64,000 bases of DNA from CAVQLX01 sp963811605 (GTDB taxonomy: Bacteria; Desulfobacterota; Binatia; DP-6), in the NCBI GenBank assembly GCA_963811605.1, contig CAWESA010000010.1:744001-808000 (forward strand), written 5' to 3'. Within the stretch, counting starts at the first letter, position 1. Each line of letters starts with the position of its first letter. The translations under genes were made by a program, and so were the position numbers. The notes beneath the pieces were generated by a model, which worked only from the letters and a program-made list of their open reading frames with translations, did not search any database and had not been told where the DNA came from. Below are positions 40,948 through 49,909 of this stretch, one piece after another.

Positions 40948-41753
40948 TTCTCGTGTCGTCACCGACGAAGCGGTCATCGACCGGGCCGCTCCCCGCCCTG
41001 GCGTTCGCAGGCATCTGGGTTGCGCTCGCCGCCGCCGCGCTGACGGCGTCTGGTAGCCTTGTCCTCGGCTGTCCCGCGCGCGGCGCCGTGCTGGCGCTGG
41101 CCTTCGGCGGAACACTCTGCGTGTACGGGCTCGACCGCCTGCGCGACCTCGAGCGGGACGGGGACACCGCGCCCGTGCGGAGCGCGTTCGTGGCGCGCCA
41201 CCGCGGTGCGCTCACGAGCGCCGTCATCGCCGGAGCGATGATCGCCCTCGCGGGCGCGGTGTATGCAGGCGACGCCGTGGCAGCAATCGCGGCCCCCATC
41301 CTGGTGGTCGGCCTGCTGCATCGCCGGCTGAAGCGCGTGCCCCTGCTGAAGCCGTGGTATCTCACCGCCGCGTGGCTTGCGGTCACGGTCGCGATCCCTG
41401 CCCTCGCCGCGCCCACCGCCCCACCCCGTGTCCGCCTCGCGTGGGTGGTGTCGGTCCAGGGGCTCGCGATCCTCGCGAACGCGATCGCGTCGAGCGTGCG
41501 CGATCGGGAGGGTACGGCGGCCCTCCTCGGGACGCACCGGGCACTGGCGCTGGCGCGGACGGCGGCCCTCGCCGGCACGTTGCTCGGGCTGCTCGCGCCG
41601 CCGCCGGTCCGACCGCTAGCTGCGGTGCCGATCGCCATGGTCGTCGCGCTCGCGAGGTTTCGCGCCACCGAGTCCTACGGCCTCGTCGTCGTCGATGGCG
41701 CCCTCCTGGCAGGCGCGCTGGCCACGGTCGCGGTAACCGTCGCGTCTGGGTGA
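40944..41753 (+). CDS. UbiA-like polytopic membrane protein
   Basis: 269 aa with about seven to eight hydrophobic helices. The first cytoplasmic loop reads LDRLRDLERDG, giving DxxxDxxxD, like the Mg-pyrophosphate motif of UbiA prenyltransferases (NDxxDxxxD). A later loop has SSVRDREGTAALLG, matching the second Asp-containing region in position if not exactly. Relatives transfer prenyl groups to quinone, haem or chlorophyll head groups. The usual Asn of motif 1 is missing, so activity is unsure. It overlaps alkB by 4 nt. Confidence 0.55.
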   Translation: MILVSSPTKRSSTGPLPALAFAGIWVALAAAALTASGSLVLGCPARGAVLALAFGGTLCVYGLDRLRDLERDGDTAPVRSAFVARHRGALTSAVIAGAMIALAGAVYAGDAVAAIAAPILVVGLLHRRLKRVPLLKPWYLTAAWLAVTVAIPALAAPTAPPRVRLAWVVSVQGLAILANAIASSVRDREGTAALLGTHRALALARTAALAGTLLGLLAPPPVRPLAAVPIAMVVALARFRATESYGLVVVDGALLAGALATVAVTVASG

Positions 41754-41820
41754 TCCGCTCCCCGTGGCCCCACCCGGTCCCATCGGGTAGGCGATCAGCA
41801 CCTGGCGCGATCGCCGCTGC

Positions 41821-41958
41821 TCAGCGGAGCGACAGCACGACGGCCGCGAGCAGGGCACCGAACGCCGACGCCGTCACGACGGCCACGAGAGGATTGTCGA
41901 GGAACAGGTCGACCATGCCGTAGACCGGGTCCGCGAGGCGCGTGAGCCAGTGGTCCAT
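41821..41958 (-). CDS. Small single-helix membrane protein (45 aa)
   Basis: It begins MDHWLTRLADPVYGMVD and ends in one hydrophobic helix (PLVAVVTASAFGALLAAVVLSLR). No Shine-Dalgarno site or clear promoter is visible, but the amphipathic start plus a clean transmembrane segment argues for a real gene. Function unknown. Nothing else is seen between 41754 and 42134. Confidence 0.5.
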   Translation of the reverse strand: MDHWLTRLADPVYGMVDLFLDNPLVAVVTASAFGALLAAVVLSLR

Positions 41959-42134
41959 GGGCAAGAGGCAAGGCAATCTCCGTACCAGCGGCCGGTCACC
42001 GTACTGCCGAGCCGTTCCCCCCCCACCGCATGCCGCGCGCTGCAGGGACGCGACGGCGTTGCAGCAACGCCGCTGCCGTCGAATCGGGGACGCCGGGCTC
42101 GGGTCACGGGCCGGGTGCCCTTCACGGGCATTCC

Positions 42135-42163
42135 TTGCGTGCGCCGCGCGAGGTCTGTACAGG
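42135..42163 (+). promoter_or_regulatory. Promoter for leaderless mRNA of the formylglycine-type lipoprotein
   Basis: TTGCGT (42135-42140), 17-nt spacer, TACAGG (42158-42163), then 6 nt to the GTG start at 42170. Confidence 0.5.
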
Positions 42164-42169
42164 CCCGCC

Positions 42170-42925
42170 GTGCGCATCTCCCGGCACCTCGCTGTCGGAT
42201 GGTTGACTACCCTGGTCGTGCTGCTCGGCTGCGGCTCGGCATCGAAGCCCGACGGCCCGCCGGGCATGGTCTACATCCCCGGGGGCGAGTTTCTCATGGG
42301 CAGCGCGGCCGACGATCCCGCGGTGTACGACTGGGAGCGGCCGCACGAGCAGCCGCAGCATCCCGTGTGGGTGGACGGCTTCTATCTCGACGTGCACGAG
42401 GTCACGAACACCGACTTCGAGCGCGTCACGCCCACGCACGCGCGCAGCAGGGTGTCGTCCTGCGACGACTGCCCGGTGACGAACGTGTCGTGGCAGGCGG
42501 CGGAGTCGTACTGCGCGGGGCAGACGCCCGCCAAACGGCTGCCCACCGAGGCCGAATGGGAGAAAGCCGCGAAGGGTGGCGTCCCGGCATGGAATCCCGA
42601 GCCCTTCGAGGACTTCGTTTGGGACGCCAAGAACACGATCACCCGCGCGCAGCCCGTGGCGACGCGGAAGCCGAATCCCTTCGGGCTCCACGACATGCTC
42701 GGGAACGTGCGCGAGTGGACCGCCGACTGGTACGGGCCAAGCTACTACCAGCAGCGCGTCTACACGAACCCGACGGGACCTCCGAGTGGCGTGCGGCGGG
42801 TGGAGCGCGGTGGGGCGTTCTTCCTGCCCAGGCGCGGCGTGACGACGACCATCCGCTACAACCATCCGCCCCACTTCACGCTCTACTTCCTGGGCTTCCG
42901 CTGCGCGATGACTCCCTCGCGCTGA
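42170..42925 (+). CDS. Formylglycine-generating-enzyme-like (SUMF1) lipoprotein
   Basis: 251 aa from GTG. The N-terminus is a lipoprotein signal ending LVVLLGCGS, then the FGE-sulfatase fold: MVYIPGGEFLMGS, VWVDGFYLDVHEVTNTDFERV, CPVTNVSWQAAESYC, KRLPTEAEWEKAAKGG, MLGNVREWTADWYG, RVERGGAFF and a terminal FLGFRCA. True FGEs have a C-terminal Cys pair in the active site, which is not evident here, so it is more likely a binding or iron(II)-oxidase-like relative than a sulfatase activator. The longer frame upstream is Arg/Cys-rich non-homologous sequence. Confidence 0.85.
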   Translation: MRISRHLAVGWLTTLVVLLGCGSASKPDGPPGMVYIPGGEFLMGSAADDPAVYDWERPHEQPQHPVWVDGFYLDVHEVTNTDFERVTPTHARSRVSSCDDCPVTNVSWQAAESYCAGQTPAKRLPTEAEWEKAAKGGVPAWNPEPFEDFVWDAKNTITRAQPVATRKPNPFGLHDMLGNVREWTADWYGPSYYQQRVYTNPTGPPSGVRRVERGGAFFLPRRGVTTTIRYNHPPHFTLYFLGFRCAMTPSR

Positions 42926-42931
42926 CGCGGA

Positions 42932-42965
42932 GAAGCCCCCGGGTCCCGAGGGACCCGGGGGCTTC
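42932..42965. terminator. Strong bidirectional hairpin terminator
   Basis: A perfect 16-bp stem (GAAGCCCCCGGGTCCC and its complement) closes on a 2-nt loop. It lies between the convergent lipoprotein and Cys-rich genes, 6 nt after the first stop. There is no T-tract, so termination may depend on the very stable stem. Confidence 0.75.
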
Positions 42966-42992
42966 CCGTGCTGCTCGTCGAACCGAACGACC

Positions 42993-44588
42993 CTAGTTAT
43001 GCGCCAGGAATCTCCCCGGCAGGGAGACGGCGCCGGGGCCGGGCAGGTCGGCAGACGCGTCGACCAGGCCGTTGCCTGTGGCAGCGATGCAGAATACGGA
43101 CGCCAGCGTCCCACCTCCCGGAACCCCGGTGAAGACGGGGCCGGTCGGCGAGCCGGTTTCCGAGATGCTCCGGCACGTCGGCTGCCCGAAGCAGCCCGGG
43201 TGCGTCGCGAGCTGGCCGGGGCAGAACTGGCCCGCCCCATTCGACGCCAACGTGCTGGTACCGGTGGTGAGCGGGGACAGGTCCACGAGGATCACGCCGA
43301 CGTGCGAGCCGTCGATGCAGGCGCCGCCGCCCGGCGTGCAGGGGTGAGTGCCATCGGTTCCACCCGTCGGGCAGTCACGCGTCACACCCGTCGAACTGGT
43401 CGAGGTGCAGGTCATCCCCGCTCGGGGACCACGATCGCAGGTGCCGTGCCCCGGAACGCTCGGCGAGCCGCCCACGGAGCACACCGGACACGGCTGGGCC
43501 AGGTTGCCGGTCAGGTAGACGTCGGAGTTGAGCGGGACGTTCGTCGACGACTCCCCCGTCGTCAGATCGAGCGTGCCGCTCGCCGGCCCGGCCCACGTGT
43601 TCAGCACGCAGGTAGTGATGGTCGGGATGACGGGATTCGGGATCGGCAGCGGGGTGCCGAAGTTGCAGCCCGTGTCCGTGCAGTCGAAGTCGGCGGTGTT
43701 GACCGGCGGGACAGTGGACGTCGGACCGATGTTGCACATCGTGTTGCCGCAGCCGAAGAGCGAGAACTGGCTCTGCGAGCCGTCGGGCGTGGGCCCCTCG
43801 GGGACGATGGAGCCGCCGGCACCGAGGTTGAGGCCGCCGCAGCTGAGCACCTTGACCACCGCCGACGAGCCGTCCCGCGCCGCACCGCAGGCGCCGCCCG
43901 GCGCGGTCACCGCGAAATCGAGCAGCGTGGGCGGAGGCGCCACGGCCAGCTCGCCGTTCACATCGGTCGCGAAGGCGTCGACCTTGCTCTCCAGGGCCGC
44001 CGTATCACCCGTCGTCAGGCACGACCCCTTCGCCTCCAGCTTCGCGAAGCAGCCCTTGGTCGGATCGGCCCCGCCGTCGAACTTGGCGTGCCCCTTCTGG
44101 ATGCACGCCATGAACTTCACCGGATCGGGCTTGGTCACGTCCTTGCCGTAGCACCCGAGCAGCGCCTTCACCTTGTTCCCCACGCACTTCTTCTTCCCCG
44201 CCGAACACTTGTTGAGCACCGGGGTGGGATACCCAGGATCGAGCTCGGTGACGACGTCGAGCACGAAGGCATCGATCTTGGCCTCGATGGCGCCCGCGTC
44301 GCCCGTCGTGGAGCACGGCGGCTTCGACTCGGCCTTCTCCATGCAGCCCTTGCCGGTGACCGGATCCGAGAACTTCAACTCGGCCTTGGAGATGCAGGCC
44401 GGGTCCACAGGTAGATTCTTGCCCTCGGCCTTGTTATGGCACTTGAGCAAGGCGGTGGCCTTCCCGTTGGCACACTTGATCTTGGCCGCGGAACACTTCG
44501 CGGTGGCCGTCTGAGCGTGCACGCTGCCCGCGCTCATCAGGAGCGCGGCTGTCGCGAGCACGACCGCTCTGAGCATCGAGTACCTCAT
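42993..44588 (-). CDS. Secreted Cys-rich repeat protein
   Basis: 531 aa. A signal peptide (MLRAVVLATAALLMSAGSVHA) precedes two roughly 90-residue helical repeats. Each begins with a CSAxKxKC-type motif (CSAAKIKCANGKATALLKC and CSAGKKKCVGNKVKALLGC) and ends with GCMEK/GCFAK then a TTGD...IDAFVLDV-like helix. The C-terminal 300 residues are Gly/Thr/Pro/Cys-rich beta structure with many Cys pairs (CDCTDTGCNFG, CPVCSVGG). No known enzyme motif. Predicted extracellular, disulfide-stabilised. Start at 44588 because AAAGGGGGA lies just upstream and an 86-nt leader links it to a good promoter. The repeat type recurs in the DUF1800 protein at 61623-63902. Confidence 0.8.
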   Translation of the reverse strand: MRYSMLRAVVLATAALLMSAGSVHAQTATAKCSAAKIKCANGKATALLKCHNKAEGKNLPVDPACISKAELKFSDPVTGKGCMEKAESKPPCSTTGDAGAIEAKIDAFVLDVVTELDPGYPTPVLNKCSAGKKKCVGNKVKALLGCYGKDVTKPDPVKFMACIQKGHAKFDGGADPTKGCFAKLEAKGSCLTTGDTAALESKVDAFATDVNGELAVAPPPTLLDFAVTAPGGACGAARDGSSAVVKVLSCGGLNLGAGGSIVPEGPTPDGSQSQFSLFGCGNTMCNIGPTSTVPPVNTADFDCTDTGCNFGTPLPIPNPVIPTITTCVLNTWAGPASGTLDLTTGESSTNVPLNSDVYLTGNLAQPCPVCSVGGSPSVPGHGTCDRGPRAGMTCTSTSSTGVTRDCPTGGTDGTHPCTPGGGACIDGSHVGVILVDLSPLTTGTSTLASNGAGQFCPGQLATHPGCFGQPTCRSISETGSPTGPVFTGVPGGGTLASVFCIAATGNGLVDASADLPGPGAVSLPGRFLAHN

Positions 44589-44674
44589 ACGCGAATCCCC
44601 CTTTACCCTTTGTGTTGTGAGGGCAGATCTACTGCCGTTTGGTTCCCGAGGTCCGCTCCGAGCTATCAATCTGA

Positions 44675-44703
44675 TGGGTAGACCGGGTCCGGTCTGTCGT
44701 CAA
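44675..44703 (-). promoter_or_regulatory. Promoter with leader, Cys-rich protein gene
   Basis: Minus strand: TTGACG (44703-44698), 17-nt spacer, TACCCA (44680-44675). The leader of about 80 nt carries a Shine-Dalgarno site. The DUF1800 promoter at 63946-63975 has the same two hexamers. Confidence 0.55.
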
Positions 44704-45027
44704 GACAAATCCGCTGGCATTTGCTCTGGCAACAACAAGGCCGCGACTGACGGAGCCCCATGTGGAGGCGCCCCCGGACATTGTACGACTGGGCGGTCCG
44801 CGCAGCGCGGTTCTTCGAGGCGTCCACGACCCAGCAGGGGCGCGCGCCCGATGTCTGGACTCGGCCCTCCCGAATGGCGCGGAACGATCTACATCGGCGA
44901 ACCAATCTACAGGGCCGCAGAAGCCGACCTGCCGGTACAAGCGCACTTTTTCCCGCACGAATCGTGGCACGCCAGATGCTCCCCCGCGCACGCAGCGTCA
45001 TCGCGACGCATGAGGAGGAGCAAAGAC
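44704..45027. other. Intergenic region upstream of a small membrane protein
   Basis: About 320 bp between the divergent Cys-rich gene promoter and the 40-aa ORF. No gene, RNA or hairpin that I can support. The promoter of the small ORF is not obvious. Confidence 0.5.
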
Positions 45028-45150
45028 ATGGATCGACACAGCGAGAGCGGAAGGGTCGGCTATCTCGTCCTGTACCTGATGGGCGTTCCGATCGGGGTGC
45101 TGATCCTGCTGTGGGTGCTCCTGGGCAACAATCTCATCGGTGCGGGGTGA
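45028..45150 (+). CDS. Small membrane protein (40 aa)
   Basis: The sequence MDRHSESGRVGYLVLYLMGV continues into one long hydrophobic helix (PIGVLILLWVLLGNNLIGAG). A strong AGGAGGAG site lies 8 nt upstream of the ATG, supporting expression. It resembles the many small one-helix envelope proteins of bacteria; function unknown. It is convergent with the amidase gene, 15 bp apart. Confidence 0.65.
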   Translation: MDRHSESGRVGYLVLYLMGVPIGVLILLWVLLGNNLIGAG

Positions 45151-45165
45151 GCGCGGGAACGGTGG

Positions 45166-46905
45166 CTACTTCGCGCACAGCCCGCCCGGCAGGTCCGGGC
45201 ACTCCCGGACGCGACGGGCGGCCCGCAGCCGCGGCTTGGTGCGGTGCATGGTGGCCTGCTCGTAGTCGTAGGCGTACCCGATGATCTCGGCCTCGCCGTA
45301 GAAGTCGCCGACGAACTGGAGCGTGCCGGGCACGCCGTTGGAGTAGAAGCCCATCGGGACGGTGATCGCCGGCAGGCCGAGGATGTTGCTCTCGAAGCGC
45401 GCGTTGAGCGTGTCGCCGAACTGGTCGATGCCGGGATCGTCGAGCTGCTTGAAGGCGGGGATCTTGGCGGTCGGACACACGAAGGCGTCGATCCCGTTCT
45501 CGGCCATCCAGGCCTCGAGGTACTGCGTGCGCAGCAGCTTGAGCGCCGCGAAGTACTGCTGGAGCGCGGGCGCGGTGTTCGGCTGCAGGTTGCCCGCGTC
45601 GTAGCCGACGAGGAGCAGGGTGTAGAAGCCCAGGAAGTCGGGCGTGGTCGGGATCAGCGGCGCAACCGCCGGCAGCGACGTGTATGGCGCCACGCCGTAC
45701 TGCTGCAGGAAGAGATCGTAGTAGTACACCGAGTTGCCGAGGCCCGGATCGTCGATCGCGAACGACAGGAAGTTCGGCGGGAAGCCGAGGCTCAGCCAGC
45801 GCGCCGTGTTGTCCACCTGATCGACGAACCAGATGGTGTGCGCCGGCGGGGTCACCTCGACGAGCGCCGCGCCCTGGGCCACGAGGTCGGCCTCGGCCTG
45901 CTCGAAGAGCGCCGCCACCTCCGGACCGATCGGATCGCTCACGCCGAGCTCGGGCGTGCCCTTGCCGACGTACGGGACGAGCACGCCGAGGGTCTTGCCC
46001 TCGAGCGCGTGGTCGTCGAGGAACGCGGTGTAGGTCGGCGGACGGCGCTCGGGCTGCTCGGGCGTCGGGTCCCACAGGTATTCGGGCGCGTACAGATCGT
46101 TCGGATCCTTCACCGCGAGGGCGTCGAGCGCGAGCGCGACGTCCGTGACGCTCTTGGCGATCGGCCCGATGACGTCGCGCGTCGGCACGAGCGGGACCGT
46201 GCCGCCCGCGGGGAGGAGGCCGAGCGACGGCTTCAGGCCGACGAGCCCGTTGAAGTCGGACGGGATCCGGATCGAGCCGCCCGTCTCGCCGCCCATGCCG
46301 AACATGGCGAAATTGGCGCCGATCGCGGCGCCCGTGCCCGAGCTCGAGCCGCCCGGCGTCCGGTTGGGATTGTAGGGGTTGATGACGGGGCCGTAGGCCT
46401 CGCTGATGCCGTCGTAGGAGAAGGCGAACGTCGACATGTTCGTCTTGCCGAGGATGATCGCGCCCGCCGCGCGCAGGAGCTTCACGTTGGGCGCGTCGTC
46501 CGGCGCGATGAGCGCCTTCCAGCCGTCGATGCCGTTGGTGGTCGCCAGCCCCTTGACGGCGTACGAGTCCTTCACGAGCACCGGTACGCCGTGCAGCGGC
46601 CCCAGCACCACACCGGCCGCGCGCAGCTGATCCGACCTGGCGGCGTCGGCGAGCGCGTTCGGATTGACGATCACCGCGTTCAGCTTCGCGCCCTTGTCGT
46701 CCTGCTTCGCGATCCGGCTGAGGTAGCGCTTGACGACCGAGACCGCGGTGATCCGCCGCTTGGCATACGCCGCCTGCAGCTCGGGGATGGTCGCCTCCAC
46801 CGGGTCGAACGGCGCCGCCAGGGCGGCGAGTCCAGTCACGAATGTGGCGAGCAGGCCGGCGGCGACGGCCGCAGGCATGCGAGACCGGGTGCTGTTGATC
46901 CACAT
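45166..46905 (-). CDS. Amidase-signature family protein, exported
   Basis: 579 aa. The N-terminal MWINSTRSRMPAAVAAGLLATFVTGLAALAA is a signal peptide or anchor. The amidase domain holds the Ser-cisSer-Lys triad: Lys in GVPVLVKDSYAV, cis-Ser in TPGGSSSGTGAAIGANF and the nucleophile in GGETGGSIRIPS. Family members hydrolyse amides or esters; the substrate is unknown. It acts outside the cytoplasm. Start at 46905 because GAGGGAGCG precedes it and the upstream extension is Arg-rich. Confidence 0.9.
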   Translation of the reverse strand: MWINSTRSRMPAAVAAGLLATFVTGLAALAAPFDPVEATIPELQAAYAKRRITAVSVVKRYLSRIAKQDDKGAKLNAVIVNPNALADAARSDQLRAAGVVLGPLHGVPVLVKDSYAVKGLATTNGIDGWKALIAPDDAPNVKLLRAAGAIILGKTNMSTFAFSYDGISEAYGPVINPYNPNRTPGGSSSGTGAAIGANFAMFGMGGETGGSIRIPSDFNGLVGLKPSLGLLPAGGTVPLVPTRDVIGPIAKSVTDVALALDALAVKDPNDLYAPEYLWDPTPEQPERRPPTYTAFLDDHALEGKTLGVLVPYVGKGTPELGVSDPIGPEVAALFEQAEADLVAQGAALVEVTPPAHTIWFVDQVDNTARWLSLGFPPNFLSFAIDDPGLGNSVYYYDLFLQQYGVAPYTSLPAVAPLIPTTPDFLGFYTLLLVGYDAGNLQPNTAPALQQYFAALKLLRTQYLEAWMAENGIDAFVCPTAKIPAFKQLDDPGIDQFGDTLNARFESNILGLPAITVPMGFYSNGVPGTLQFVGDFYGEAEIIGYAYDYEQATMHRTKPRLRAARRVRECPDLPGGLCAK

Positions 46906-47083
46906 CGTCCGCGCTCCCTCTCCCCCCGCGAGCCGGGGCACGCATGCCACGCTCGCCCGGAGCGACCTGAGCAGAAGCCATGCCAGCGCGCGGCGGCGCG
47001 GCGTCAGGTGATCGCCGGACACGCTGGCGCGGGTGCCAGCGCGGCGAGCAGCCGGATGCTCGCCTGCCCGGCAGGACGGAGGG

Positions 47084-48412
47084 TCAGTCCGTTGACACCC
47101 CGCCGGCGCGCGCGCCGGCGAGATAGCGATCGATCACGCGATGCATGTGCAGGATGTTGCCCTCCTGCCGCGGGTTCAGCCGCAATCCCTCGAAGCCGCG
47201 CGACTGCATGCCGAGCTGCACGCGCGTGATGTTCTCGTAGTCCTGCGTCGTGATCTCTCCCCAGTTGCGCGTCCTCCAGTCCGCGATGACGCGACGCCGG
47301 GGCATCGTCCACGACGTATCCGGCCGCGGCCACTCGAGGACCCAGGTGTCCTTGATCGTGCTCGACGGATCGAGACCGTCGGGTCGTACGCGAAAGAGGA
47401 TCGCGCTGCCGGGGTAGATCGGTCCGACGACGTTCGGGAACCAGTAGACGTCGTCGGCGCTCGTCATCTGCTCGCGCTCGAAGGCGGAGACGTCGTGACC
47501 GCGCGCCTGCATGAGCTCCATGCGGCGCTGCTGGTAGAGGGCCAGAAGATCAGTCCCCGGCGGATGGCTGGCGGCCCGGAGCTCGTCGACCAGCGCGCGC
47601 TCCTCCTTGAGGAAGGCGCCGCCCAGCCCAGCCACCAGCGCCGCGAGGATCTCTCCCTCGTCGGCGGCGCCCGCCCCCAGGCCGAGACGCGGGCTCGAGC
47701 TCAGGCGACGGCGCGCGCTCGGCAGCCGCCCGTAGTGCGCATGGGTGCGGAACTGCTCGTACGCGATGCTGGTATCGTCGGTCCACGGCAGGATCTGCGC
47801 GTGGGCGGCTTGCACGTGGTAGCCCTCGTTGAACGCGTCGAGCACGGCCTTCCAGTTCGCCGGCAGGATGGTCGTCAGGTACGACCGGAAGCGCATGTCG
47901 TGCAGCCGGTAGGGAGCGAGCAGTGCGGGAAGCGGATCGAGGAACTCGAGCAGCGGCTCGGCATCCGGATCCATGTTGACGAACACGAAGCCGCCCCAGC
48001 ACTCCGCACGCACCGGCGCCAGCCGCAGGCCCTGCGGCAAGCGACCGAACTCCGCCCGGTCCGGGACGTCGCGGAGCGTCCCGTCGAGCGCGTAGCACCA
48101 GCCGTGGTACGGGCAGCGAATGCCGAGGGCGGGGAACCGGCCCGGTCCGTCTGCCAGCCTGGTGCCGCGATGCAGGCACGCGTTGTGGAAGGCCGCGATC
48201 ACATGCTCCGTGGCGCGCACGACCACGATCGACTGCACGCCGATCTCGTACACGACGTGGTCGCCGACCTCGGGCAGCTCCTCCTCGCGGCACGCGATCT
48301 GCCACACGCGCGGCCAGAGGCGCTCCATCTCGCCGTCGAAGAACACCCGCTCGGTGTAGCGCTCCTTCGGGACCCACCCGTCTTCGCACACCAGGAACCG
48401 GGGCGGCACCAT
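47084..48412 (-). CDS. Rieske aromatic-ring-hydroxylating oxygenase, alpha subunit
   Basis: 442 aa. N-terminal Rieske domain: CLHRGTRLADG and CPYHGWCYALDG provide Cys-His and Cys-His for the 2Fe-2S cluster. The catalytic domain has the iron facial triad His-His in DAFNEGYHVQAAH, with a candidate Asp in TTQDYENI. It is of the single-component or phthalate/ketosteroid-like type, with no beta subunit or reductase in the window. It oxygenates an aromatic, sterol or carnitine-like substrate. The ATG is 9 nt after a -10 box; divergent from the CoA-transferase gene. Confidence 0.93.
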   Translation of the reverse strand: MVPPRFLVCEDGWVPKERYTERVFFDGEMERLWPRVWQIACREEELPEVGDHVVYEIGVQSIVVVRATEHVIAAFHNACLHRGTRLADGPGRFPALGIRCPYHGWCYALDGTLRDVPDRAEFGRLPQGLRLAPVRAECWGGFVFVNMDPDAEPLLEFLDPLPALLAPYRLHDMRFRSYLTTILPANWKAVLDAFNEGYHVQAAHAQILPWTDDTSIAYEQFRTHAHYGRLPSARRRLSSSPRLGLGAGAADEGEILAALVAGLGGAFLKEERALVDELRAASHPPGTDLLALYQQRRMELMQARGHDVSAFEREQMTSADDVYWFPNVVGPIYPGSAILFRVRPDGLDPSSTIKDTWVLEWPRPDTSWTMPRRRVIADWRTRNWGEITTQDYENITRVQLGMQSRGFEGLRLNPRQEGNILHMHRVIDRYLAGARAGGVSTD

Positions 48413-48421
48413 GGCGGCCGA

Positions 48422-48488
48422 CTCTAGGACCGGCGCCGCACCGGTGACAACCGCCTGGTTGTCGAGCGCGGCCCCACCCTCCTATACC
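48422..48488. promoter_or_regulatory. Divergent overlapping promoters around a 7-4-7 palindrome
   Basis: Minus: TTGTCA (48450-48445), 17 nt, CTAGAG (48427-48422), 9 nt to the Rieske ATG. Plus: TTGTCG (48459-48464), 18 nt, TATACC (48483-48488), 8 nt to the CoA-transferase ATG. The palindrome GACAACC-GCCT-GGTTGTC (48446-48463) contains both -35 boxes, so one repressor dimer could block both genes (inference). Confidence 0.6.
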
Positions 48489-48496
48489 GGCCTCGC

Positions 48497-49909
48497 ATGA
48501 ACAAGGTCGTCGCGACTGCCCGCCAGGCGGTGGCCGACGTCCGCGACGGCGCCAGCGTCCTGATCGGCGGCTTCGGCGTCGTGCAGGGCTGGCCGACTTC
48601 CCTCCTGGAAGCGCTGCGTGACCACGGCGCGGGCAACCTGACGCTGATCGCCAACACGCCCGGCGTCGGGCCCACCTCGCCGCAGCTCCTCGCCGAGGCC
48701 GGCCTGGTGCGCAAGCTGGTGGCGAGCTACGCCGTCTACCCGAAGCAACGCACGCCCATGGACGCCGCGATCCGCGCCGGGCGCGTCGAGCTCGAGCTGG
48801 TGCCGCAGGGCACGCTGATCGAGCGCATCCGCGCCGGCGGCGCCGGCCTGGCAGGCTTCTACACGCCGACCGGCGTCGACACCGAGGTCACCCGAGGCCG
48901 CGAGGTGCGCGAGTTCGACGGTCGCCGCTTCGTGCTCGAGACGGCGCTCCGTGCCGACGTCGCCCTCGTGCGTGCGGCGCGCGCCGATCGACACGGCAAC
49001 CTGGTCTACCGGCGCGGGTCGCGCAACTTCAATCCGTTGATGGCGACGGCGGGCCGCGTGACGATCGCCGAGGTGGACGACGTCGTCGAGCCCGGCGGTC
49101 TCGATCCCGAGGCGGTGGTCACGCCCGGGGCGTTCGTCGACCGGGTGGTGCGGTGCGAGCACCCGCTCGACGTGCCGGCGCTGAAGGCGCTCAGCCGGCG
49201 CTGGGGACGCCAGTGGGACCTCGAGGCCCGCGAGCGCGCGACGGGCCCGCGCGGCATCCCCCCCGACCTGATGGTTCGCCGCGTGGCGCGGCTGCTGCGC
49301 CCGGGCGAATACGTGAATCTCGGGCTCGGCCTGCCCACGCTCACGTCGAGCGCGCTCGATCCGGCGCAGGACGTCGTCCTGCACTCCGAGAACGGCATGC
49401 TCGGCTTCGGCCCGCTCGCCGGCACGGGCGAGGAGGACATCCACTGCTACAACGCCAGCGGGCAGCTCGTGCGCCAGCAGGCGGGTGCGAGCTACTTCGA
49501 CGCCGCGAGCGCGTTCGCGATGGCGCGCAGCGGCCGGGTGGGCACGGTGGTGCTCGGCGCCTTCCAGGTGTCGCAGCACGGCGACCTGGCCAACTGGAAC
49601 GTGCCCGCCACCGGCGTCGGCGGCATCGGCGGCGCCATGGACCTGGCGGCGGGTGCGGCGCGCATCGTCGTGGTCATGTTCCATCTGACGCGCGACGGGG
49701 TATCGAAGCTGGTCGAGCGCTGCTCCTACCCGCTGACCGCGCCGCGGTGCGTGCGCACGATCGTCACCGATCTCGCCCTGGTCGACGTCGAGCCGGACGG
49801 CTTCCTGCTGCGCGAGGTGGCGCCCGGGGTGAGCGCCGAGCAGGTGCGCGAAGCGACCGCCGCCCCGCTGCGCGTCGCCCCGGAGGTGTCCGAGATGGCG
49901 TTCGGTTGA
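48497..49909 (+). CDS. 3-oxoacid CoA-transferase, fused alpha and beta subunits
   Basis: 470 aa of the SCOT/family-I type. The N-terminal half has VLIGGFGVVQGWPTSLLEAL and FYTPTGVDTEVTRG; the C-terminal half has NLGLGLPTLTSSAL and the catalytic Glu in HSENGMLGFGPL. Both halves are in one chain, as in the mitochondrial enzyme, with a shorter linker. It transfers CoA from succinyl-CoA or another donor to a 3-oxoacid or similar. The shared regulatory region with the Rieske oxygenase suggests one catabolic unit. Confidence 0.92.
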   Translation: MNKVVATARQAVADVRDGASVLIGGFGVVQGWPTSLLEALRDHGAGNLTLIANTPGVGPTSPQLLAEAGLVRKLVASYAVYPKQRTPMDAAIRAGRVELELVPQGTLIERIRAGGAGLAGFYTPTGVDTEVTRGREVREFDGRRFVLETALRADVALVRAARADRHGNLVYRRGSRNFNPLMATAGRVTIAEVDDVVEPGGLDPEAVVTPGAFVDRVVRCEHPLDVPALKALSRRWGRQWDLEARERATGPRGIPPDLMVRRVARLLRPGEYVNLGLGLPTLTSSALDPAQDVVLHSENGMLGFGPLAGTGEEDIHCYNASGQLVRQQAGASYFDAASAFAMARSGRVGTVVLGAFQVSQHGDLANWNVPATGVGGIGGAMDLAAGAARIVVVMFHLTRDGVSKLVERCSYPLTAPRCVRTIVTDLALVDVEPDGFLLREVAPGVSAEQVREATAAPLRVAPEVSEMAFG

